Shown here in pieces: positions 48,101-60,100 of a stretch of 64,000 bases of DNA. The number at the start of each line of letters is the position of its first letter. The stretch's first letter is position 1. Both the position numbers and the translations under genes were made by a program. The stretch lies in NCBI GenBank assembly GCA_965656875.1, contig CBFHMJ010000053.1, positions 11,913 through 75,912 on the forward strand. Direction: 5' to 3'. The DNA comes from CBFHMJ01 sp965656875 (GTDB taxonomy: Bacteria; Pseudomonadota; Gammaproteobacteria; Enterobacterales; Alteromonadaceae). The notes beneath the pieces were generated by a model. That model was not told where the DNA came from. It was given only the letters and a program-made list of their open reading frames with translations, and did no database searches.

Positions 48101-51100
48101 CGCGGCGAAGCACGACCTGAACGGGTTCGCTCAGTCCATCATGCACAATCACGGTCCGCAGCGTGTCGTATCGGTCCATGATGTATTGCATCGCGTTGAC
48201 GAACGCATCCAAATCCTGTTGCTGACTGAATGCATACATTGACGTCAGTACATACGGATCAAACTTCGCGCCGGCCATGCGATAGTGGTAATACAAACCT
48301 TGCTGTAACGGCGCTAACGGATAGATATCCTGAATATTTTCAGCTTCTTGTGTGTCATCAGCGTGTAACGACGATAAGCCAGATACTTGCTGAATAACTC
48401 GCTGAAGTTCAGCATCAGTCAAATCAATCAGGCTCAACATGTCCGGTGTAATGGCAGTTGCATCAGCCGGGATACCGTTCTCAACCGCTTCAAAGGTGAA
48501 CTGACACGGCACCATGCTTTTCGCCAACTCGGCCAAATCCTGGGCCACAAAAATCTGCGTCAGGTCCAGTTCAAAACCATAACTCCGTAGTTGATTCGCC
48601 AGCTTAATCGCAATTAATGAATGACCACCCAACGCAAAGAAATTAGCCGTAACACTAATGCTGTTCGGGTCACGTTTCAGCACGTCGGCCAGCCGTTGTA
48701 CTAACAGGCTTTCCTGCGGCGTGGATGGACCTTGATGATCCTCAGCTAGTGCAGAGAAATCAGGCACAGGTAACGCTCTGCGGTCCAGCTTACCATTCAC
48801 CGTCAGCGGTAATTCCGCCAGTAACATGATCGCCGCCGGCACCATAAAACCAGGTAACTGAGCGACCAGATAGTCACGAATACTGGCTTCATTCACGTCG
48901 GATTGTTCGACTGACGGGTCAGCAACCACGTAGGCCACCAACTGCTTATCGCCCGTTTCAGTCACCTGCAATACCACCGCACTCTGACCGATTGCATCCA
49001 GTTGATTCAGGGTATTTTCGATCTCCGTGGTTTCAATTCGGAAGCCACGCAGCTTGATTTGTTGATCGGCCCGGCCAATAAACACCAGGTTGTCGCCTTC
49101 AATGCGTACCAGATCACCAGTACGATAGAAACGCTCTGGCTTATCGCCCGCTTTAATGCCGCCAGTTGACAGTTCAACAAACTTCTCAGCCGTCAGTTCC
49201 GGGGCATTCTGATAGCCCAGTGCCAGTCCATCACCACCAACGATCAGTTCACCAGCCACACCTTCCGGTGCAAGACCGTTTTGCTCATTGATGACATAAC
49301 CAGACGTACCGTTAATTAACTGTCCAAGTGGAATACTGTCGGTTTCAGACCAGTTTGCCGGAATCGGATAGACCGTCGTGAACACCGTGTTTTCAGTTGG
49401 GCCATAGCCGTTATAAAGTTGAACCTGAGGATGTTTCTGTTGGCACTGAACCACCGCAGATGGCGATAACACATCACCACCCGCCAGTAAGTGACGCATA
49501 CTCGGTAATTGAGTATCGGATTCAACCCATTGATTAAACAGCCCGGCAGTCAGCCATAACGTGTTGACCTGCTGTTCATTGATCAACTGATTTAATCGAT
49601 CAATGTCCGGTAAGCGCTGTGGATACATCACCGCACAACCACCGTTCAGCAATGGTCCCCACAACTCGATAGTTGCCGCATCAAACGCAATGGATGCCGC
49701 CTGCATAAACCGTGTTTCTGGTCCTAACGATAAGAAATCATTGTTAATGACCAGACGAATAATAGCCCGGTGCGGCACGACCACACCTTTCGGTTGACCC
49801 GTCGAACCCGAGGTATAAATCACATAAGCCGGGTCCATTGCAGCGCGGTCTACTACGTCAAAATCATCAGGCAAGGCGGCATTGTGTGCCGTTGCCTGCA
49901 TCATGACCGCCTTAATGTTTCCGTCAGCCGCAACCGGTTGGAATTCCGCCGCGATACTGTCATCCACTAACACCGTGTTGATCGCGCTATTCTGGCAAAT
50001 ATATTCAATTCTGGACGCTGGATACGCCGGGTCCAGCGGTACATAGGCCGCGCCCGCTTTAAGAATGCCCAGCATCGCAGCTGGCAGGTCAAACCCACGT
50101 TCAGCAAAAATACCAACAAAATCACCCGGCATTACGCCTGCTTGTTGCAACTGATGGGCAATACGATTCGACGCCTTATCCAATGCCTGATAGCTTTGTT
50201 CACGGCCATCAGCCACCACCGCAATGCCATCCGGATACTGTGCCGCCATTGCCATAAACTGCGCTACCGTGGTTAATGTCGGTGCATACGTTTGCTGGCC
50301 GATTTCACCAAAACTGCGTAAACGAAGCTGCTCTTTGTCACACAAGACGTTCAGTCTGGCAGCCATCGTGTCGCCACCGGCATCCAGATCGTTCAACAGT
50401 TGAATCAGCGCGGTTTGCAGGTAACGGCATAACGCTTCTGGTTCCACCGTATCTATCGTATGTACGACACAGCTGAAACCAGATGGCCGCTCGTTAACTG
50501 ACATGGCGAAGGGATAGTGAGTAATTTCCCGAGTTTCCACTTCATCCACCCGGAACGATTTTTTACGGCCCGTTACAGCAACGTGACCGCTGCTATCGTG
50601 GTCATCGTCCTGTCCCATGTGACGATAGTTAAACAGCGCATTAAACAGTTCACTGCCTTGTTCTAACTGAGAACTCGCCTGCACATCAGCCAACGCGACA
50701 TGTTCACGATCCATCAACGCCACCAGGCATTCACGGGTTTGCTGAAGCAGCGCGTCACTGGATAACGTCAGATCCAGACAAAGCGGTAAGGTATTCATAA
50801 ACAGGCCGATTCGAACATCGCGCTGACTAATGCCATCGAAACGTCCGGCAAGCACAGAACCGAAAACGACTTGCTCCCGACCACTCAGTTGCGATACCAC
50901 CATCGCCCAGGCGGCGTGAAAAATGACCGCCGGAGAGATTTGTCTGGCTTTTGCCAGATCCCGAACATGCTCAGCAATTTCATCCGTGAATGTCAGGCCA
51001 CTGCGACGCGCATTGCCCGGCGTAAACTCATGCTGATGAATATCGTAGATCAGCGTTGGCTCTGACACATTCGCCAGTAAATCGGCGAAAAACGCCATGT

Positions 51101-54100
51101 CATCATCCGATTGCACGGCATTTGCCACAAAATCGCGGTAGGACACAGGCTCAGGCAAACGGTGCTGTTCACCAACGTTGATCAGTGCGATTTCCCGATA
51201 CAATTCGTCCAGCGACAAGTGATCCATAAAGACGTGATGCCATTTCACCACCAGGTACACCTGGCCATCGCTGCAATCACCACGTTGCAGTTGTAACACC
51301 GGGCCTTTGCTCAGATCCTGAGTCTGTTTGCCTGGCTCCACCAGTGCTTGCATAGCAGACACCAACGCTTGATCACTGTCGGCATGAATCATCTCAACCG
51401 GCAATGACACCTGACGTTGAACCACCTGAACAGGCTCTGGTAATCCTTCACTCAGAATCACGGTTCTGAGAATGTCGTGACGGTCTGTCAGCACGGTCAG
51501 TGCATCAATGAAATGTGCCGCCGAATCATGGTCGTCAAACCGCAATAAACTACCCAGCACATAGGGATCACCCGCCTCGGTGCTGGTTTGATGATGGAAA
51601 TACAGACCTTGCTGTAATGGCGCTAACGGATAGATATCCTGGATGTTCTGGCTGCCACCGGCGACTGACGAAGTAATACGATGAATCGCCTGTTCCGTCA
51701 GAGACACCAGCGGCAGCATATCCGGCGTGATCAATGCACAATCGACTGGAATTCGAACCGCTGACGGTGTACTTTCAGCATCAGACTCAACGGGCTGCAT
51801 TAACTCAGCCAGTGCCGTCAGGTCTGTCACCGTAAACAACTGAGCAACCGTTAGTCGCCAGCCTCGTTCACGCAACTGAGCAACGGCTTTCATGACCAGT
51901 AACGAATGGCCTCCCGCCATAAAGAAATTATCATTCAGGCCAAACCGCTCCAGCTTCAGAACGGTTGCAAAGACCTCACACAACGCCTGTTGCTGTGGCG
52001 TCTGTGGTGCAACATAATCGTCTCCGGTGTTCATCTCTGGCGCTGGTAGCGCGGCTCTGTTTAGCTTTCCGTTTACCGTGAGCGGTAACCGCTCCAGAAC
52101 AACCCAGGCGACAGGGATCATATAATCAGGCAGTTGGTCCGTTAGCGACTGATTTAACGCAGTAATAGCATCATCACTCGCCGGTTGTTCACTCACCAGA
52201 TAAGCCACCAGACGCTGATCACCCGGGTTATCTTCCCGCACAATCACCGCGGCATCGCTGATCGTTAGATCAGACAACTCAGTCGCCAGAATGGCGTGAC
52301 GAATTTCACCCGGCTCAACACGTAGGCCACGGAGTTTGACCTGTTCATCTGCTCGTCCCAGATACACCAGTTCACCGTCGGCTGACCAGCGCACGATATC
52401 GCCGGTGCGATACAAACGCTCGCCACTGTTTACCAGGCCAGATGCACCTGATGAACAAGTAATAAAGCGTTCATTGGTTAAATCGTCACGTCCCAGGTAG
52501 CCTTCCGCCAGATTCTGACCGCCGATGTATAACTCGCCACGAGCGCCGAATGGCACCGCGACCTGATGCTCATTCAGGACATATAAACCGGTATTTTGGA
52601 TTGGCTTACCAATTGGAACTATGCCTGTGTCTGGCGAAGTGAAAGCTGCCTCAGCTTCCAGACCAGCACAATCAAAGTAACTGACATCAACCGCAGCTTC
52701 AGTCGGCCCGTACAGGTTGTGAATCGCCAACTCAGGCGACTGCTGTTGAACTTGCTGTACCGTCGATACCGGCAACGCTTCACCACTACAGAACAAATAT
52801 CTGACCGATGGTGCAAACGTCTCAGACTGCACAAACACATTCAGCATGGATGGCACGAAGTGAACCACAGAGATCTGTTGCTCATGCATTAATGTGGACA
52901 TATATTCCGGATCTTTATGACCATCCGGTTTCGCCAGCACCAGACACGCGCCTTCACGTAACGGCCAGAAAAACTCCCACACCGACACATCAAAGGTATA
53001 CGGCGTTTTCTGCAATACCTTGTCCTGCCCGGTTAGCTGATATTGACGTTGCATCCAGTCCAGACGATTAACAATGGCCTGATGGCTCACCTGCACACCT
53101 TTTGGTTTGCCTGTCGAGCCAGAGGTATAAATCACATAAGCCAGTTGTTGCGGCTCTTTGTTATCAGAATTCTGGTCATCAGAATTCTGGTCATCAGCGT
53201 TCGGGTTATCAGCCGTGGTTTTAACAACTGTTTCACCATCCTCGATGGCCTGCGCCACCAGGACACCAGCCTTAAAATGTTCAATGCTGGTTTCATCAGT
53301 CAGTACACACATGGCATCGGCATCCGCCTCTATTTCAGCGAGACGTTTTGCAGGTGCTTGTGGGTCAAGCGGTAACCAGGCAGCTCCCGCTTTGACGATA
53401 GCCAGTAGCGCCACCACCATGTCGATACTACGAGGTAAACACACAGCAACGATGGCGTTAGACGTATTATTCACTGGCTGATCGTTTTGTTGATGCTGGC
53501 CTGTGTGACTCGATATACCGCTGGCACGAAGATAGTTCGCCAGCGCTTCAGCTTGCTGATTCAACGCCTGATAGCTAACCGCAGCGTCACCTAATCTGAC
53601 AGCGATAGCATCCGGATTAGCAGCAACCTGTTGCTCGATTGCCTGATGCAGAGTTTGTGGTGTCTGTTCGACTGTTTCACCCTGAGCCAGCGCCTGCAAT
53701 TCGTTTTTATGCGTCGGCGTCAATAATGAAATCTGATTCGCTGCACCCGTTTGCTCGTCTGACTGCACGCCGTTAAGTAAGCCATCAACGGCCTGACGGT
53801 AATATTCACCGATACGTTGTGCGCCAATGGATGCAGGCACCTGCACGGCAAAACTGAACCCGTCAGCCGCTTCATTCACTGACACTGAAACCGGGTAGTT
53901 AGTCCGTTCAAAACCAGCAACTTTCCGAACTTTTGACAAGCTGGAAGCGGCTTCCTTATCGCTTTGGGTTGCAGTCTCCTGACGCGCTTGCTGGCTTTGC
54001 TGATGACGATAATTTAAAACACTGTTAAACAAGGCAGACTGACCACCCGCCGGTGTTCGCAAGCCAGAATGACTGATAGCGTCCGACAATGGCGTCTGTT

Positions 54101-57100
54101 CAACACTCATCAAACCAACCAGTCGTTGTTGCGCCTGACGAATCAGCTCACTCGCGGATACATTTACATCGAGATTAATCGGTAACGTATTCAGATATAA
54201 ACCAACACTTCGGGCCGCATTTGTTTGTTGTTGACGGCCAGAAAACACCGTGCCGAACACTGCATCTGCACTGCCCGCACACTGCTGAACAACCAGCGCC
54301 CATGCCGCATGAAAAATCGCGGCTGGCGTAATGCCTTGCGCTTTAGCGTACTTACGTACCGCCAAGTTCTGCTCGTCGTCCAGCAACACCAATGCATCTT
54401 CAATGGTATTTTGCGCCGTGCTTTCAGCCGTCAGATCAAACAGGTTGCAGGCTTCATCCACCGTTGACAGCATGTCAGCAAACACGTTCGAACGTTGTGA
54501 TTGATGTGATTGCTCCTGAACGGCATCGCTCTGCAAGGTTGCAGCAACAAAATCACGATACTGCGACGCGTCTGGCAATACCGGATTCGGCGAATCCATA
54601 TAGGCTTGTAAATCGTCGATAAAGATATCGAGACTGATGTGATCAGAAAAAATATGATGAAGCTGAACAGCCAGATAATAGCGACCAGATTCTTTATCTG
54701 CCGCCGCAAACAACCGAATCCCCGGCGCTTGCTGTAAATCCATAAACTGTTTGCCCGGCTCCACTAACTGTTGCAGTTGTTGTTTTGCCGAGGAATCTGC
54801 CGACGTTTCAATAAAGACAGGTGACAGCACCACATCTCGCAACACCACCTGAAGTGGCTGACTCAACGCATCCCAGAAAATTGCGGTGCGCAGCACATCA
54901 TGACGAGAAACCACACGTTGTAATGCATCAAGGAATAATCGGGCGTCTGTCTCACTGTCGAACTCATACATTGAACCCGTAACATACGGATCGTTCTGCC
55001 CTTCGGCCATCCGATGATGGAACAACATACCGGCCTGAAGTGGCCCAAGCGGATAAATATCCTGAATGTTTGCTGCGCCGCCCGGAACCTGCGCCGTCAG
55101 ACAGGCCAGTTCAGCGTCTGTAACGGTCGCTAACGTCACCATTTCTGGAGTGATCTGGTTGCAATCGACCGGGATCAGATTCTCTGGGATTGAACGCTCA
55201 GCGGTAACAAGGTTAATCTGCGCTGCCAGTTCAGCGACTGAGCTGGCACGATAAACATCATAAAGTTCAGCATGATAGCCACGCTGTCTTAACTCACTGG
55301 TGAGTTTAATGACCAGCAACGAGTGACCGCCCAGTCGGAAGAAATTGTCGTTTAATCCTACCTGCTCCAGGCCAAGTACTGAGGCAATAACATCACACAA
55401 CATCTGTTGTTCAGCGGTTTCCGGAGCGACATAAGCCGACAATTCCGCACCAGGTTCAGGTAAGGCTTTGCGGTCTAACTTGCCGTTCGTCGTCAGTGGG
55501 ATTGCATCCAGCCAGACAAACGCTGACGGCACCATATAATCCGGTAACTGCTGACCAAGTTGCTGACGCATTGCATCTTCAGACACGTCAGCATCTGAAA
55601 CCAACCAGGCAACCAGTCGCTCATCACGCACCATCACCACCGCATCGGTAATGCCTTCACAGGCCAGACACTGATGGACGATTTCGCCCGGTTCAATCCG
55701 CAAGCCATGCAGTTTCACCTGATCATCGGCACGGCCCGTAAACACCAGATTTCCGTCAGCTAATCGACGCACTAAATCGCCGGTGCGATACAGGGTTTCA
55801 TTCGCTGCAAACGGATGTTGTACAAAGCGTTCAGCGGTTAATGCTGGCTGGCCAAGATAGCCGTTTGCCAGGTTATCGCCACCAATATATAGCTCACCGA
55901 TGGCACCGTCTGGCACTAGGTTCATCTGATTATCCAGCACCAGTAACGAGGTATTCTGAACAGGCTTACCAATCGGCACACTGCCCGAGCTGAACGGGCC
56001 AGAATCATTCGCAAACAACTCCGAACAGGCAAAAGCACTTACATCAATTGCCGCTTCAGTCGGACCATACAGGTTAAACATCGCAACATGGGGCGACTGT
56101 TGTTTAACCGTCTCGACCGTCGCAGTTTCCAGCGCCTCACCACTGCAGAACAGGTAACGCACTGACTCTGCAAATTCAGTCTGCTGCATAAACACGTTCA
56201 ACATGGAAGGCACGAAGTGCAATACGGAAATCTGTGCATCGTTAATCAAAGAGGACAGATAACCCGGGTCTTTATGACCGTCTGGTTTTGCCAGCACTAA
56301 ACTCGCGCCTTCACGCAGCGGCCAGAAGAATTCCCATACTGAGACGTCAAAGGTATACGGGGTTTTCTGAAGGACGTTGTCCGACGCTGTTAAACCATAT
56401 TCACGCTGCATCCAGTCCAGACGATTCACTATCGCGTGGTGACTGATTTGCACGCCTTTTGGCTGTCCGGTCGAACCCGAGGTGTAAATCACATAGGCCA
56501 GATCCTCTGGTGTCAGGTCGGATATCTCAGGATTAGTAATGACCGCTGAACGACTGGCATCAGATTGAACATCGCTTACAAGGACACCCATCTTAAAGTG
56601 TTTGATCCCAGCGTCATTGGTCAGCACCAGTTTCGCACTGGAGTCGGTTTCAATCTGCGCTAACCGCGCCTGAGGTGCGGCGGTATCCAGCGGTAAATAA
56701 GCCGCGCCAGCTTTTACAATCGCCAGCAACGACACCACTAATTCCACACTGCGCTCCAGGCAGACAGCCACGATATCGCCCGGCAGCACACCGCGAGCAA
56801 TTAAACCGTGTGCTAACTGATTCGCCTGTTGATTCAACTGTTGATACGTCAACACGTTATCGTCAAATACAACAGCGACTGCGTTCGGTGTTTGTTCGGC
56901 TTGCTGTTCAATCAAACCGTGTAGAAGCGGTTTATCGTCTGCAACCTCAACAATTGCTGGACGTTGTAGCAATGCCGCAATTTCTGCAGACGACAACATC
57001 TGACAATCGCGCAGCTGCGTTTTCTCTGTGATTTCACGCGTCGCCAGGTCCTGCAACAATTGAACATAGTGATCAAACATGGCGTTCATCATTTCGTCGC

Positions 57101-60100
57101 TGAACAGTGCCACGTCATACGTCCAGCTCAACGCAACCTTGTTCGTTCCGGCATAGACTCCAATATCGAGATCAAATTTCGCGACCGCAGACGCGTTGTC
57201 ATCCGTCTGTTCAGTCTGCATCCCGGTAATCCGAGAGAAAGACAGGCCTGGAATTTCCAGCTGCTCCTGTTCATCCTGAGAACCCGCGCTGTCGTAGTTA
57301 AACATGATCTGGAACAGCGGTGAGTGTCGGGTCGAACGTTCTGCAGCGCAATATTCCACTAACTGCTCGAACGGAATGTCCTGATGAGCCTGCGCATCAA
57401 CATGCACCTGACGAACGTGTTTAAAGTAATTCAGTACTGAGTCGCTGCTGGTATCCAGTCTAAGTACCAGGGTATTTACGAAGAAACCAATCAACGCTTC
57501 GATATCTTTATCCTGGCGGTTAGCTATCGGCGTTCCGATCACGATATCTGAACTGGCTGAATGTCGAGAAACAACCAGTGCCAGCACACCCTGAAACAGC
57601 ATAAATGGCGTTAACTGAAGTTTGGTCGCCAGTTGTTTTAGCTGATCGCTGACTGCGGTGCTCAGTTCACGTCTAAGTTGAGTGCCTTTGTGCTGTTGAA
57701 TCTCGGGTCTTGCCGCTTTCATCGGTAAACTGTGTACCGTGGGTAAATCGGCCAGATGTTGCGTCCAGTAATTCAGCTGTTGGTCCAGTACCTCTCCAGT
57801 TAACCAGTTGCGTTGCCAGTGAGCATAATCTGCGTACTGCACTGATAATGGTTTTAAATCAATGGGTTGCTGCGTACTAAAATGACGATAAAGCGCTGTA
57901 AACTCCCGCAACATCACACCCAGTGACCAACCGTCGGTCGCAATGTGATGCATATTGAACAGCAAAGCGCCCGATGTATCTGCCAGGCGAATAAAGCGCA
58001 TTCTGATCATGACATCATGCGATAAATCAAAAGCTTCGCTGTATTGCGACGCTACATTCGCAGCAAGTTTTTCTTGCTGTTGTTCGCTAGACAAATCGCG
58101 CCAGTCGATCACTTCCAGCGAATAATCAACCTCGTCACGAATAATCTGCACCGGAAAATCATCTTTTTCGATAAAGACAGTACGCAGCACTTCATGACGT
58201 TGAATCAATGCCTGAACAGCCTGTTCCGCTGCAACCAGATCAAATTCACCTTCAACCCGGAACGCTTTTGGTGTGTTGTAGTGACTACTCCCGGACATCA
58301 ATTTGTCGATAAACCACAGTCGCTGCTGCGCGAATGAAACCGGCATGCCCGCCGGGTCACGCGGTACAGGTTTGATCTCACCCCGTGAAGAAACCGCTGC
58401 ATCTTCGGCATCGTCATCCTGGTTCAACTGAGCGCTGACCAGAGCCGCCTGTTCTTCAATACTGGGCGCTTCAAATAAACTTTTCAGCGAGAAATCAACG
58501 CTGAAACCTTTGCGAATATGACTGGCTAATCGTGTCGCCAGCAATGAATGGCCGCCACTGTCGAAGAAGTTACTGGTCACACTGATTTCAGTATCTGGCA
58601 ATAAGCCGAGCCAGATTTCCAGAATGCGGCTTTCGACCTCGTTACGTGGGGCGATAATGTTACTGTTCACATTGTGTGATGGCAGGTTCGCTAATGCTTT
58701 TCGGTCAACTTTGCCGCTTATCGTCAGTGGCAAGGCGTCAATCACTGTGAATTCATCCGGCAGCATGTATTCCGGCAGACGGCTCAATAACATGTCTTTG
58801 AGCAATGCGACATCGCCAGCTTCCGACAAAACAACGAAGGCGTGGAGTCGGCATTCTTCGCCTTCACCCTCAGTGATCACCGCTGCATCCAACACGGTGT
58901 CACACCATTTCATCGTGGATTCAATTTCACCCGGTTCAATGCGGAAACCACGAATTTTGACTTGCTGGTCAATTCGCCCAAGGAACATGATGGAACCATC
59001 AGCCTGACGTACAACCTTGTCACCCGATTTATAAAGACGATAACCCGTAGAAGCGTCGGTGGTTGCAAATGGGTCCGGAATGAATCGCTCAGCCGTTAAT
59101 GCCGGTTGATTGAGGTATTTAACCGCTACGCCAGCACCCGCAATCCATAATTCTCCCGGAACTCCCACAGGAGCCAACATGCCGTGACCATCAACTACGT
59201 AACATTGAGTATTTGGCGTGGGTAAACCAATAGGATAACGAGATAAACCTTCATCGTTTTCAACTTTCCAGGTGCAGGCTGTGATCGTCGTTTCCGTCGG
59301 TCCATAACTGTTGTATAGCGAGACAGGTTTGTCTTTGATTCGTTCAAACCACTGGCTCACCAGACTGCCGTCCAGCACATCACCACCACTAATCACTGTA
59401 CGAAGTTTGCAAGCAATCCAGGCTTCGTCACTCACCAGGCCAGAAACCAGCAACGACAGATATTGAGGCACAACATGAATAACGCTGATCTCGTGCTGAA
59501 TGATATAAGCCATCAATTCATCCGGCTCATTCATATCACCCGGACGGATCACCGCCTTTGCACCGGCCACTAAGGGGCTGAATAATTGACTGATTGATGC
59601 ATCAAAGCTCATCGAGGCAAAACACAACATAGTGTCATCTGGCGTTAATTCATAACGCATAGCCATGCTCGACAGTTTCTCAGCGACATTACCGTGACTC
59701 ACCAGAACGCCTTTTGGCATCCCGGTAGAACCCGAGGTGTAAATCACATACGCCGGTGAATCAGCCGTCACATTAACCGGTTGATATGTTGCTTCAGTTG
59801 CTGTCACCTGCTCCAGACTAAGCACAGGAATGTCAGTTACAGGTAGCTGATCGACCAGATATTCCTGAGTAATTACCAGACTGGCGTTACAGTCATCGAG
59901 TAAAAAGCTGATCCGCTCATCCGGTAACGCCGGATCTAACGGCACATAAACCGCAGCGGCTAACCAGATACCTAATACTCCCGCGACCATTGTTGTGGTT
60001 CTGTTCGCGCTCAACACCACAACGTCGCCCTGTTTAATACCAGCTTGTTGCAAACTGGCTGCCACGGATTCACTCAAGGCCTGCAACTCAGCAAATGTCA

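Noticed and set aside
53163..53207. CRISPR-like array
   Set aside because: The units are contiguous 15-mers without spacers, inside a coding frame.
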